From NCBI RefSeq assembly GCF_001500025.1, contig NZ_LQIW01000020.1, positions 1 to 49,796 on the forward strand: a stretch of DNA of 49,796 nt. Direction: 5' to 3'. Positions 1 through 8,276 of this stretch are shown here, in pieces; the first letter of the stretch is position 1, and each line of letters begins with the position of its first letter. Position numbers and translations under genes: made by a program. The notes below the pieces were generated by a model. That model was not told the origin of the DNA. It was given only the letters and a program-made list of their open reading frames with translations, and made no database searches. This DNA is from Mycobacterium sp. IS-1590. Its GTDB lineage: Bacteria; Actinomycetota; Actinomycetes; Mycobacteriales; Mycobacteriaceae.

Positions 1-645
1 AGCGAGGTGATCCGCCAGGGCGCCGAGGCCCATCACTATCTGGCGATCTTCGCCGACCACACCGACGAGATCCTGTACCTGGGTCGGGCTAAACGCTTGG
101 CGTCCAAAGCCCAGCGGCTGGCCCTGTTTGCCCGCGACCGGGGCTGCACCCGACCCGGCTGCACCGCCTCGGCTTACCAGTGCCAGGTGCATCACGGAGA
201 CAACGATTGGGCCGCTGGCGGTCAGACCAACATCGATGAGCTGACCCTGGCGTGCGGGCCGGACAATCGGCGGGTCAAACCCGGCGGCTGGCGCACCTAC
301 ATACGCAAAGACGGGCGCACCGCGTGGCTTCCTCCGCCGCAGCTCGACACCGGCCAAGCCCGCGTCAACAACTACCACCACCCCAACCGCTACCTGATCC
401 CCGACGAGGGAGACGACGACGACAGCGCAGAGTGTCCCGACGACGGCGACAACGACAGCGAAGAGTGTCCTGGCGAGGAAGACGACGACAGCGAAGAGTG
501 TCCTGGCGAGGAAGACGACGACAGCGAAGAGTGTCTCGACGAGGGAGACGACGACCGCGGGGAGTGTCTCGACGAGGGAGACGACGACCGCGGAGAGTGT
601 CCCGACGACGGGGACGACCACCGGGATGACCGCAACGCCGGCTGA
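1..645 (+). CDS. 13E12/DUF222-family HNH endonuclease, 3' part
   Basis: This is the C-terminal part of a 13E12-repeat-family protein; the reading frame is open to the left edge, so the true start lies outside the window. An HNH-type core is visible: CTRPGCTASAYQCQVHH supplies paired cysteines and the HH, followed by a W-x3-GG-x-T segment and LACGPDNR. The conserved tail WLPPPQLDTGQARVNNYHHP is typical of mycobacterial 13E12 proteins. After it comes an unusual acidic tail of 11-residue tandem repeats (consensus DDDSEECPGEE) with one cysteine per unit. In the known family an N-terminal DUF222 domain precedes the HNH. These genes are multi-copy in mycobacteria and nuclease activity is mostly inferred. 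A second family member ends at the opposite edge of the window on the other strand. Confidence 0.85.
   Translation, partial: SEVIRQGAEAHHYLAIFADHTDEILYLGRAKRLASKAQRLALFARDRGCTRPGCTASAYQCQVHHGDNDWAAGGQTNIDELTLACGPDNRRVKPGGWRTYIRKDGRTAWLPPPQLDTGQARVNNYHHPNRYLIPDEGDDDDSAECPDDGDNDSEECPGEEDDDSEECPGEEDDDSEECLDEGDDDRGECLDEGDDDRGECPDDGDDHRDDRNAG
415..633 (+). repeat. 33-bp in-frame minisatellite encoding acidic Cys repeats
   Basis: About six 33-bp units encode variants of DDDSEECPGEE. Units at 481-513 and 514-546 share their first 20 or so bases exactly and differ mainly at the end. Because the unit is a multiple of three, copy-number change would keep the frame. Each unit places one cysteine in an Asp/Glu-rich context. 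Confidence 0.85.
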
Positions 646-668
646 CGGCTGACGGTTGACGGCTGACG
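641..668 (+). repeat. Four tandem heptamers GCTGACG
   Basis: Four consecutive copies of GCTGACG (the third reads GTTGACG) span the stop codon of the 13E12 gene and the first bases after it. The first copy contains the TGA stop. Confidence 0.75.
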
Positions 669-671
669 CCG

Positions 672-701
672 AAAGGGGCCGCGTTTTGTTGCGGCCCCCT
701 T
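672..701. terminator. Rho-independent-like hairpin between convergent genes
   Basis: AAAGGGGCCGC (672-682) pairs with GCGGCCCCCTT (691-701), with one bulged C, around an 8-nt T-rich loop. It lies between the convergent 13E12 gene and the small membrane-protein gene and could serve both. It lacks a clean U-tract, as is usual in mycobacteria. Confidence 0.65.
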
Positions 702-710
702 CGGTCGTGG

Positions 711-974
711 TCAGGGTTGTTTGGCGTATCGGATCAGGAACGCGGCCGCGACATACCCCGCGGCGACAGCGATCACGAGCCACAGCACAAGCGGCACCAC
801 CAGCGACACCGGTGACCAGCCGACGCTGGAAAACGTCGCTGCCGTGTAAAAAAGCCAGAGCACGCGGTAGAGCGACCAGAGCGCGGTCAGCCCCGCCGAG
901 ATTCCGATCACCAGGCTGTACGTCCGGTCGACGCGGCTGACCTGCTCTTCGATGCGGGTGGGGACGATGTTCAT
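711..974 (-). CDS. Small two-TM membrane protein
   Basis: An 87-residue protein with a short polar N-terminus (NIVPTRIEEQVSRVDRTY) and two hydrophobic segments at about residues 19-46 and 56-81, ending in a basic tail (RYAKQP). It is preceded by a good ribosome site (GAAGGA, 7 nt before the ATG). It is convergent with the 13E12 gene and separated from it by a hairpin. I do not recognise a family. It is probably a plasma-membrane protein with both ends on the same side. Confidence 0.7.
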   Translation of the reverse strand: MNIVPTRIEEQVSRVDRTYSLVIGISAGLTALWSLYRVLWLFYTAATFSSVGWSPVSLVVPLVLWLVIAVAAGYVAAAFLIRYAKQP

Positions 975-1196
975 TGCTCTTCCTTCTCGTCATCACGTTG
1001 CCGGGGGCGGCTTCGTCGTGACCGAAGTACAGCCGCGGACCGGGCCTACCGATCCCAACAAGTTCACCGGTGTCGAGCATCGCCGACAGCAACGCGAACC
1101 TGGGGAGCGCGACCGCTGGGAAGGCGGGCTTCTGCCCACCGCTACGCTGCCGTCGACTGGTAAGCGAGAACCGCGCGACGGCAGGGGATGGTCGAG

Positions 1197-2048
1197 ATGG
1201 GTGTGTACGTGGTCACCGGGGCCGCCTCCGGCATGGGGCAGCAAGCCGCCACCAAGCTCAGGGCACAGGGGCACACCGTCATCGCTGTCGACGTCAAAGA
1301 AGGCGACGTCGTGGCAGACCTGTCGACCGTCGATGGACGGCGGGCCGCCGCTGATCAGGTGCTGGCCAGATCTGACCGACTCGACGGTGCCGTGCTGGCG
1401 GCCGGAATCGGGCCGACGCCCGGCAAGGACAGCACGCGGCGGATATTCGAGGTCAATTATCGCGGCGTGGTCGATCTGCTGCGGGCATGGCGCCCCGCTC
1501 TGGCCGCCGCCGACCGAGCCAAAGTTGTGGTGATCGGCAGCAACTCGACGACTACCACCCCCGCGGTGCCGCGGCGCACAGTGCGGGCGCTCTTGGCCGA
1601 CGATACCGACAAGGCGGTGCGCTCCCTGAAGCTGTTCGGGCCAGTCGCGCCGTCACTCGGCTATGCCGCTTCCAAAATCGCGGTCTCCCAATGGGTCCGG
1701 CACACCGCGGTGACACGCCAATGGGCCTCGGAGGGCATCCGCCTCAACGCGCTGGCGCCCGGTGCCATCATGACGCCGCTGTTGGAGAAGCAACTGGCCA
1801 CACCGCGCGAGGCGAAGGCGGTCAACGCTTTTCCGGTGCCCGTCGGCGGGTTCGGCGACCCCGCACAGTTGGCCGACTGGATGCTGTTCATGTTGTCGGA
1901 CTCCGCCGACTTCCTCTGCGGCAGCATCATTTTCGTCGACGGTGGTTCCGACGCCTACTTCCGCGCTAAAGACTGGCCGAAGTGTGTGCCCACAGGGCGG
2001 TTGCCGTCGTACCTGTGGCGGTTCGCGAGGTTCAAGACCGCCGAATAA
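1197..2048 (+). CDS. SDR family oxidoreductase
   Basis: A classical short-chain dehydrogenase/reductase of 283 residues. The cofactor motif TGAASGMG is at residues 7-14, LAAG is the NNAG-equivalent at 67-70, and the catalytic YAASK is at 156-160 with serines around 115-117 (IGSNS). The C-terminus has the usual FVDGG. An acidic residue at the end of beta-2 (VDVKEGDVVADL) suggests NAD(H) preference. I chose the ATG at 1197 because AGGGG (1183-1187) lies 9 nt upstream; for the in-frame ATG at 1188 the same sequence would have no spacing. It converges on the next SDR with a 6-bp gap. A roughly 30-residue insert before the active-site Tyr resembles 3-alpha-hydroxysteroid dehydrogenase-like SDRs. 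Substrate unknown. Confidence 0.88.
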   Translation: MGVYVVTGAASGMGQQAATKLRAQGHTVIAVDVKEGDVVADLSTVDGRRAAADQVLARSDRLDGAVLAAGIGPTPGKDSTRRIFEVNYRGVVDLLRAWRPALAAADRAKVVVIGSNSTTTTPAVPRRTVRALLADDTDKAVRSLKLFGPVAPSLGYAASKIAVSQWVRHTAVTRQWASEGIRLNALAPGAIMTPLLEKQLATPREAKAVNAFPVPVGGFGDPAQLADWMLFMLSDSADFLCGSIIFVDGGSDAYFRAKDWPKCVPTGRLPSYLWRFARFKTAE

Positions 2049-2054
2049 CGACGC

Positions 2055-2900
2055 TCAGAACTTGGCGACGGCCCCCGCATCGACCGGCAACGCCGCGCCG
2101 GTGATGTACTGCGACTCGTCGGAGGCCAGAAACAACACGGCATTGCTGACGGCACGGGCCTCGATAATCGGCGTCGGCAGCATGTGGAAGTGGCCGATCA
2201 CCTGGGTGGCGTCCTCCATCGTTGGATCGGTGAGGTCAGGCCGGACGGTGCGACGAAAGTGCTCGTTGTCGATCATCGGCGTGAGAATGTTGCCGGGATG
2301 GATCGAGTTGACCCTGATCCACTGTGGCGCCAGCTCATTGGCGAGCGAGTTCATCAAACCGACAACGGCGTGCTTGGCCGACGCGTAGTGCGCCATGTAG
2401 CCACCGCCGCGAAGGCCAAGCATCGAGCTGACCAAGATGATCGATCCTCCGCCGTTGGTCATGTACGGCAGCGCGGCCTTCACGGTGTGCCACACGCCGG
2501 TCACGTTGATGTCGAGCATTGTCTGCCATGCGGATTCCCCAATCATCGCGGCGGGCGCGGGATCGGCGCTGATCCCCGCATTGGCCACCACGATGTCGAC
2601 AGGACCGAGTTCGGCCACACCGCGATCGAGGGCCGCGCGAAGGCTCCCGAGATCGCGCACATCGGCCTTCTCGATCGCGATGCGACGCCCCGACTTCTCG
2701 ACCAGCGCCGCGGTGTCGGCGAGGTCCGCCTCGGTGGGCCCGGGATAACCGGCGGCCTCGATGTCGTCGCACACGTCGACGGCGATGATGTCGGCCCCCT
2801 CCTCGGCGAGTCGAACCGCATGTTCACGCCCCTGGCCGCGGGCAGCACCGGTGATGAACGCGACCCTGCCGGCGACTCGACCGACCCTGTTCTCTGTCAT
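2055..2900 (-). CDS. Mycofactocin-type SDR oxidoreductase
   Basis: A 281-residue SDR. TGAARGQGREHAV at residues 17-29, the extended acidic loop VDVCDDIEAAGYPGPTEADL (41-60) and TAALVEKSGRRI that follows are characteristic of the mycofactocin-coupled SDR subfamily (carveol-dehydrogenase-like). Those members hold NAD tightly and use mycofactocin as electron acceptor. The active site is S158/S159, Y172 and K176 (YASAK). I start at the ATG at 2900, which has GAAAGG just upstream, rather than extending to 2969, because family members begin a few residues before GRVAFITG. Mycofactocin dependence is inferred from family features; no mft genes are in the window. Confidence 0.88.
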   Translation of the reverse strand: MTENRVGRVAGRVAFITGAARGQGREHAVRLAEEGADIIAVDVCDDIEAAGYPGPTEADLADTAALVEKSGRRIAIEKADVRDLGSLRAALDRGVAELGPVDIVVANAGISADPAPAAMIGESAWQTMLDINVTGVWHTVKAALPYMTNGGGSIILVSSMLGLRGGGYMAHYASAKHAVVGLMNSLANELAPQWIRVNSIHPGNILTPMIDNEHFRRTVRPDLTDPTMEDATQVIGHFHMLPTPIIEARAVSNAVLFLASDESQYITGAALPVDAGAVAKF

Positions 2901-3014
2901 TACTGCCTTTCGCGTAGGAAGTGACGGTCGATGGAAGCGCGCTGTCCCGAAGGGGTTGCCGCACAGCACAACACGAGGGTCGGTACCGCCGCTGCCGGCA
3001 CGGCCGCACCGAAG

Positions 3015-3236
3015 TCAGACCCTGGCGGCAGGGGTCTCGATTCGCTCGAGGTGGACACGTGCCTGCCGCTCGACGAACAGCGGCACGAAATCGCGGATGG
3101 GGCGACCCTCGAAGCGGGCGTGCTGTTCGCGGACCAGGCGCGTCACGGCATCCGCCGGGACGCTTGGGTAGGACCCCGAGAGACGGTCGGCGATCTGATC
3201 CATGATCTGCTCTTCGCTAAACTCGATCACCAGCAC
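3015..3236 (-). CDS. Small three-helix-bundle dimerization-type protein
   Basis: A 73-residue mostly helical protein, with GTG start at 3236 (alternative GTG at 3230). It matches the pattern of small actinobacterial proteins annotated as three-helix bundle dimerization proteins (DUF3562-like): an N-terminal amphipathic helix, the central VTRLVREQHARFEG, then the conserved PIRDFVPLFVERQAR. These proteins are cytosolic and their function is not established; some related regions occur N-terminal to other domains. It stands alone between the SDR and hydrolase genes. Confidence 0.72.
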   Translation of the reverse strand: MLVIEFSEEQIMDQIADRLSGSYPSVPADAVTRLVREQHARFEGRPIRDFVPLFVERQARVHLERIETPAARV

Positions 3237-3479
3237 AGCTTGCTCTTGGGGCGGCTAACCGGTCAAGGCGCGACCGGATGAAATCTCACTCACCCATCCT
3301 CGTACCGTGAGCGGCTGTGGACGTCCTCGAGCGGCCAATGTGAAGCCGGCCATCACCCAAGCCGGCTTGGCGGCTGCCGGGCAGTCTCTCGATCAACCAG
3401 GTTCGCAGCGGCGCGCGGCTGTCCGAAGGACACCGCTATGCCAAATGCGGTGCTGTGCAGTCACTTCGCGAGCGCAACC

Positions 3480-4346
3480 TTAAGTGTGCCGGACGACGAA
3501 GTTCACCACGGCCTCGGCGAAGAGGTCGTTGCGATCCCCGGCGACCATATGTCCGGCGCCGCCGACATCGACGAATTCGACGTCGGGGAACCGGCCGAGG
3601 AACTCGCGGGCGCACTGTTCGGTCACGAGGTCGCTCATCTGCCCGCGCACCAGCAGCATCGGGACGTCGTTGCGCAGAATCGTGTCGACCGCTGCGTGCA
3701 TCCGGTCCACCTCGGTCACTTCGATCGGCGGCAACGCGGCGGTGCCGTCGATGAACTTCGGATCCCAGTGCCAGTACCAGCGACCGTCGCGCTGTCGCAG
3801 GTTCGTCTTCAAACCGTTGAGGTCGGCGGGCCTCGGCCGGTGAGGGTTGTACTGCTGGATCATGTCGGCGACTTCGTCGAGCGATGCGAAGCCCGAGGCC
3901 ATCTTCTCGGCCATGAAGTCGTGGATGCGCGACGCGCCCGAAGGGTTCATGTCCGGCACGATGTCGACGAGGACGATCGCGCGCACCGTACCGGGCGCGA
4001 GTTCACCGGCCAGGAGCATCGCGGTGAAACCACCAAGAGAGGCGCCGACGATGACGGGCCGATCGGGAAGCCGCCGGAGCACTTCGAGCACGTCCCCGGC
4101 GAACGCGGTGACGCGGTAGTCACCGTCGGCCGACCAGTCGGACTCGCCGTGCCCGCGAAAGTCTACGGTGACGGCCTGCCATCCGCGTGCGGCGACCGCG
4201 GCCGCCGCCCGTCCCCAGGACCGGCGGGTTTGCCCGCCGCCGTGCAAGAACACCACCGGCGGTGCGGTCGGGTCGCCGATACGCTCGGCCACGATCGTCA
4301 CACCGCCAGTGCCGGGCACGCGAAACACGTCGGGAGTCATGGTCAT
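3480..4346 (-). CDS. Alpha/beta hydrolase
   Basis: A 288-residue alpha/beta-hydrolase-fold enzyme. The oxyanion-hole motif HGGGQ is at residues 35-39, the nucleophile elbow GASLGG gives Ser103, and the C-terminal [10 protein letters not shown] supplies the catalytic His; RGQMSD probably holds the acid. A cap region covers residues 130-200. The start ATG at 4346 overlaps the stop of the upstream TetR gene (ATGA, 4343-4346) and has GGGG 7 nt before it, so the two genes are translationally coupled. Likely a cytosolic esterase or C-C hydrolase; the substrate cannot be assigned. It is probably controlled by its own TetR partner. Confidence 0.87.
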   Translation of the reverse strand: MTMTPDVFRVPGTGGVTIVAERIGDPTAPPVVFLHGGGQTRRSWGRAAAAVAARGWQAVTVDFRGHGESDWSADGDYRVTAFAGDVLEVLRRLPDRPVIVGASLGGFTAMLLAGELAPGTVRAIVLVDIVPDMNPSGASRIHDFMAEKMASGFASLDEVADMIQQYNPHRPRPADLNGLKTNLRQRDGRWYWHWDPKFIDGTAALPPIEVTEVDRMHAAVDTILRNDVPMLLVRGQMSDLVTEQCAREFLGRFPDVEFVDVGGAGHMVAGDRNDLFAEAVVNFVVRHT

Positions 4347-4915
4347 CGGCATGCCCCGGCGATGACGGTCGCAGTGATCTCCTCGGCCCGGCCCCGGCGA
4401 AAAGAACGCCCTTCGATGAGGATCGCGTAGACGATTCCGCCGACGATGGCGTCGGCGGCGGCATGCGCTGTGGCGTCCTCGATTCCCTCGGCCGACAACC
4501 GCGCTCTGACACCCTCGTGCAGTGGGGCGCTGAAGCCCGCCTGCATGCGCGCCTTGACGTCCTCGTGCTCCATCCCAGCGACGGTGAGGATGCGCAGCAT
4601 GGCATTGCCGCGGTCTCCGGTGAGTGTTGCCGCGAGGCTGGTTGACCATCGGCTCAGATCCGCCATGAGGTCATCGGTGTGCCCGACGGGCCGCAGGATC
4701 TTGTCCGCATCCTCGAGCAGCACATCGGCGACGAGCGCCGGGCGGCTCGGCCACCACCGGTAGATCGTCTGCTTGCCGACACGGGCGCGCGCCGCGACGG
4801 CCTCGATGCTCAACCCGTCGAACCCGCGCTGCAGTAGCAGTTCCTTGGTGGCCGAGATGATCGCCGTTCGGGACCGCTCGCTTCGGCGGCGGGGCGTTCT
4901 CGCCTCGGTGACCAT
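4343..4915 (-). CDS. TetR family transcriptional regulator
   Basis: A 190-residue TetR repressor. The N-terminal helix-turn-helix spans about residues 10-58 ([20 protein letters not shown], then a second half with [17 protein letters not shown]), followed by a TetR_C-like ligand domain. I start at the ATG at 4915, preceded by CGGAG at 7 nt; an ATG at 4930 would add five residues. It is first in a two-gene operon with the hydrolase and divergent from the epimerase operon. A perfect 17-bp palindrome at 4985-5001 in the divergent region is its probable operator. Confidence 0.87.
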   Translation of the reverse strand: MVTEARTPRRRSERSRTAIISATKELLLQRGFDGLSIEAVAARARVGKQTIYRWWPSRPALVADVLLEDADKILRPVGHTDDLMADLSRWSTSLAATLTGDRGNAMLRILTVAGMEHEDVKARMQAGFSAPLHEGVRARLSAEGIEDATAHAAADAIVGGIVYAILIEGRSFRRGRAEEITATVIAGACR

Positions 4916-4945
4916 CGGTTGACTCCGCATCTGACGGGGGTCGGC

Positions 4946-4975
4946 TTTACAGATGGTGACAGCACTGCATAATCT
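4946..4975 (+). promoter_or_regulatory. Promoter candidate of the epimerase-ACAD-thiolase operon
   Basis: A -35 TTTACA (4946-4951) and a -10 TAATCT (4970-4975) are separated by 18 bp. This predicts transcription starting near 4982. An in-frame ATG at 4953 would lie inside the promoter, which argues for the downstream GTG start of the epimerase gene. Confidence 0.5.
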
Positions 4976-4984
4976 TTGGCAAGA

Positions 4985-5001
4985 CGAGACGTTGCGTCTC
5001 G
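4985..5001. promoter_or_regulatory. 17-bp palindrome, probable TetR operator
   Basis: CGAGACG-TTG-CGTCTCG is a perfect inverted repeat with a 3-bp centre, placed at the predicted transcription start of the rightward operon and about 70 bp from the divergent TetR gene. Position and size fit a repressor site for that TetR. Confidence 0.6.
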
Positions 5002-5036
5002 CGAAAGTGGAGAGGGACGCGATTGGCCGGCCACCG

Positions 5037-6044
5037 GTGACGTCGACGAAGCTCGTCATCGGCGCCAGCGGATTCCTGGGCTCGCATGTCACCCGGCAGT
5101 TGGCCGCCCGGGGCGACGACGTGCGGGTGCTGATCCGCCCGACCAGTTCCACCCGCGGCATCGACGGCCTGGCGGTCGACGTACGCCGCGGCGACATCTT
5201 CGACGCGGACGGTGTGCGCTCGGCGATGCGGGGGTGCGATGTCGTGTACTACTGCGTCGTCGACGCCCGACCGTGGCTGCTCGACCCGGCGCCGATGTGG
5301 CGCACCAACGTCGAAGGCCTGCAAGCCGTGCTGGACGTCGCCGTCGACGCAGGACTGCACCGCTTCGTGTTCACCAGCTCGATCGCCACCATCGGCCGAA
5401 AAAGCGATGGTCCCGCCGACGAGACCACCGCGCACAACTGGCTCGACGTCGGCGGCGACTACGTCCGCAGTCGCGTGCGGGCCGAGCAGATGGTGCTGCG
5501 GTACTCCGCGGAGAAGGGCCTTCCAGCCGTCGCCATGTGCGTCTCGAACACCTACGGAGCGGGGGATTGGCTGCCGACCCCGCACGGGGGGCTGCTGTCG
5601 GCGGCCGTGCGGGGCAAGCTGCCGTTCTACATCGACGGTTTCGAGAGCGAGACCGTCGGCATCGAGGACGCCGCCCGAGCCATGATCCTTGCGGGTGAGC
5701 GCGGCCGGGTCGGTGAGCGGTATATCGTTTCCGAGCGGTGGATGAGCGCGCGAGAGATCTTCGAAGTCGGTTGTGGCGCCGCGGGAGTCGAACCTCCACG
5801 GCGCGGCGTCCCGATCAAGTTGATGGCTGCCACGAGCTATCCGAGCAGCTGGATCGCCCGGCTACGCGGTCGTGACACCATGTTGACACCCCTGAACATC
5901 CGGCTGATGAACATCATGTCTCCCATGGACCACTCGAAGGCGGTACGCGAGTTGGGCTGGCAGCCATCGCCGACACCCGATGCGATCGCAGCAGCGGCGC
6001 ACTTCTTCCGAGCGTCACGCCGGTCCGGCAAGGAGGCCCTGTGA
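5037..6044 (+). CDS. NAD-dependent epimerase/dehydratase (extended SDR)
   Basis: An extended-SDR Rossmann protein of 335 residues. [12 protein letters not shown] near the N-terminus is the NAD(P) motif, FTSSIATIG carries the catalytic Ser, and Tyr142 is in YVRSR. The expected lysine of YxxxK is Arg146, a departure discussed in the findings. I use GTG 5037 because the ATG at 4953 overlaps the predicted promoter; GTG 5007 is an alternative. The gene is first in an operon whose next gene overlaps its stop (GTGA). In this context it probably acts on a hydroxy/keto intermediate of a lipid or steroid-like substrate, as 3-beta-HSD-like SDRs do; this is inference. Confidence 0.83.
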   Translation: MTSTKLVIGASGFLGSHVTRQLAARGDDVRVLIRPTSSTRGIDGLAVDVRRGDIFDADGVRSAMRGCDVVYYCVVDARPWLLDPAPMWRTNVEGLQAVLDVAVDAGLHRFVFTSSIATIGRKSDGPADETTAHNWLDVGGDYVRSRVRAEQMVLRYSAEKGLPAVAMCVSNTYGAGDWLPTPHGGLLSAAVRGKLPFYIDGFESETVGIEDAARAMILAGERGRVGERYIVSERWMSAREIFEVGCGAAGVEPPRRGVPIKLMAATSYPSSWIARLRGRDTMLTPLNIRLMNIMSPMDHSKAVRELGWQPSPTPDAIAAAAHFFRASRRSGKEAL

Positions 6045-8257
6045 GCCTGGCCCTCAGTCCTGAGCAACGGGAACTCAGCGAAGCGGTAGCGCAATTCGCC
6101 GCGCGGCGTGCCCCGGTGTCGGCCACCCGCGAGTCTTTCGACCTGCTCGCGCAGGGTCATCTGCCGTCATGGTGGGAGGAGTTCGTCGCCAACGGCTTTC
6201 ACGCCGTGCACCTGCCCGAACGCTACGGCGGCCAAGGCGGCGGCCTGCTCGACGCAGCCTGTGTGCTCGAGGCGGCGGGCAGGACATCGCTTGCCGGGCC
6301 GCTGCTGCCGACAGTGGTGACGGGCGCGGTCGCGCTGCTGGCCGAACAAACCCCGGCGGCCGAAGCGGTGCTGACCCGCCTCGCCGAGGGTGCGGCGGCC
6401 GCGTCGGCGTTGCCCGGCGACTCGACGTTCACTGCACGCGACGACGGTCAGCGGTGGTTGATCGACGGCGACTCGGGCCTGCTCGCCGGGATTTGCGCGG
6501 CGACAACCGCTTTGGTTTGCGCCGTCACCGACCGCGGGGATCGGATCTGGCTCACCGTCGATACGAAGCACTCCTCGGTGACGGTCGAATCCGTACGCGG
6601 CACTGACCTGCTGACCGATCTCGGCAGGGTGCGTCTCACCGAGTATCCGGTCGAGAAGACCGACGTACTCAACGGTATCGATGCCGAACGGGCCGAGTAC
6701 CTCACCACCGCGCTGACGGCGAGCGTGACCGCAGGTATCGCACAGTGGTGCGTCGAGGCCGCCACCGCACATCTGCGTACGCGCGAACAGTTCGGCAAGG
6801 TCATCGGCACGTTCCAGGCGCTGCAGCACAGTGCCGCAATGCTTCTGGTCAACAGCGAGTTGGCAGTCGCGGCGACCTGGGACGCGGTGCGCGCGGCGTC
6901 CGAACCGATCGACCAACACGCAATGGCTGCGGCCGGTGCCGCGCTGATGGCCGTCGCGCCGTGCCCCGAACTTGCCCTGGACACGCTGACGATGTTCGGC
7001 GCCATCGGCTTCACCTGGGAACACGACCTGCACCTCTACTGGCGGCGCGCCACCAGCCTGTCGGCGTCGCTCGGCCACCGGAATCGCTGGGCCGAACGAC
7101 TGGGTGAGCTGACCACCACTCACGATCGCGACTTCTCGGTCGACCTCGGTGAGGCCGAAGCCGCGTTCCGCGGCCGGATCGCCGAAACCCTCGACAAGGC
7201 CGCGGCGCTGCGCAACGACGGCCAGGGCCGTCAGGGCGATTACGAGCACTTCGCCACGGGGGCGCAGCGCACCGCGATCGCCGACGCAGGGTTGGTCGCA
7301 CCTCATTGGCCGCAGCCTTGGGGCATCGAGGCCAGCCCGCTGCAGCAGCTGATCATCGACGAGGAATTCGGCAAGCGGCCCGCCGTGGTACGACCGTCGT
7401 TGGGAATCGCCGAATGGATACTGCCCTCACTGATCAAGGCAGGCTCGAAAGAGCTGCAGCATCAACTCATCCCGCCGACCCAGCGCGGTGAGCTGGCATG
7501 GTGCCAGCTGTTCAGCGAGCCGGGCGCAGGGTCCGACCTCGCCGCGTTGGCCACGCGCGCGACCAAGGTCGACGGCGGATGGCGCATTCACGGACACAAG
7601 ATCTGGACCTCGTCGGCGCACCGGGCCGACTATGGGGCGCTACTGGCCCGGACCGACCCGGCCGCCCCGAAACATCGGGGCATCGGCTATTTCATCGTCG
7701 ACATGCGCTCACCCGGAATCGAGATCCAGCCGATCAAGCAGGCCAGCGGGGAACAGGAGTTCAACGAGGTCTTCCTTGACGACGTCTTCGTCCCCGACGA
7801 AATGCTGCTCGGTGAACCGACCGGAGGATGGGCGCTGGCGATCGCCACGATGGCGGAGGAGCGTTCGGCCATCAGCGGTTACGTGGAGTACGACAGGGCC
7901 GCGCCATTGCGTCGGATCGCCGCGGCAGACACTGGTGCACGCGACGCGCTACGTGAACTCGGCGAACTCGACGCCTACGCCAACGCGATCAAGGCGCTCG
8001 GTGTGCGCGAGACCATTCGGTTACTCGACGGACAGGGCTCGGGGCCGGCATCCAGCATCGCCAAGGTCGCGATGAACGTGCTGCTGCGACGCACGTTTCC
8101 GGCGACACTCGGCGCGGCGGGCCGGTCGGCGATGGCCGCCGATTCCGACGTCGTCACACCGTATTTGCGAGTGCCCGCCGAGCTGATCGGCGGCGGCACC
8201 AAGGAGATTCAGCTCAACATCATCGCCCAGATGATCCTCGGGCTTCCACGCAAGTAA
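6041..8257 (+). CDS. Fused two-domain acyl-CoA dehydrogenase (FadE34-type)
   Basis: A 738-residue protein made of two acyl-CoA dehydrogenase units. Residues about 1-360 begin LSPEQRELSEAVAQF, with GGQGGGLLDAACVLEAAG and RTREQFGKVIGTFQALQH. Residues about 370-738 contain FSEPGAGSDLAALATRA, the GHKIWTSSAH flavin region and GGGTKEIQLNIIAQMILGLP. Fusions of two ACAD chains resemble mycobacterial FadE34, where two half-active chains form one FAD site in steroid side-chain oxidation. The GTG start overlaps the epimerase stop. It is predicted to alpha,beta-dehydrogenate a bulky acyl-CoA. Electron transfer would go through ETF, not encoded here. Confidence 0.88.
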   Translation: MSLALSPEQRELSEAVAQFAARRAPVSATRESFDLLAQGHLPSWWEEFVANGFHAVHLPERYGGQGGGLLDAACVLEAAGRTSLAGPLLPTVVTGAVALLAEQTPAAEAVLTRLAEGAAAASALPGDSTFTARDDGQRWLIDGDSGLLAGICAATTALVCAVTDRGDRIWLTVDTKHSSVTVESVRGTDLLTDLGRVRLTEYPVEKTDVLNGIDAERAEYLTTALTASVTAGIAQWCVEAATAHLRTREQFGKVIGTFQALQHSAAMLLVNSELAVAATWDAVRAASEPIDQHAMAAAGAALMAVAPCPELALDTLTMFGAIGFTWEHDLHLYWRRATSLSASLGHRNRWAERLGELTTTHDRDFSVDLGEAEAAFRGRIAETLDKAAALRNDGQGRQGDYEHFATGAQRTAIADAGLVAPHWPQPWGIEASPLQQLIIDEEFGKRPAVVRPSLGIAEWILPSLIKAGSKELQHQLIPPTQRGELAWCQLFSEPGAGSDLAALATRATKVDGGWRIHGHKIWTSSAHRADYGALLARTDPAAPKHRGIGYFIVDMRSPGIEIQPIKQASGEQEFNEVFLDDVFVPDEMLLGEPTGGWALAIATMAEERSAISGYVEYDRAAPLRRIAAADTGARDALRELGELDAYANAIKALGVRETIRLLDGQGSGPASSIAKVAMNVLLRRTFPATLGAAGRSAMAADSDVVTPYLRVPAELIGGGTKEIQLNIIAQMILGLPRK

Positions 8258-8276
8258 TCAACCGAGAAGGACACCC

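Noticed and set aside
1..645. 13E12 gene as a mobile element or transposase
   Set aside because: No terminal inverted repeats or target-site duplication are visible; the HNH/DUF222 family is multi-copy in mycobacteria but not shown to transpose by itself.
641..668. Start of a CRISPR array
   Set aside because: The heptamers are directly tandem with no spacers and there are no cas genes in the window.
3438..4430. Long plus-strand open frame of 330 codons opposite the hydrolase
   Set aside because: It is antisense to the clear alpha/beta hydrolase and TetR genes, is His/Gly/Arg-rich with no domain, and has no ribosome site. It is a high-GC shadow.
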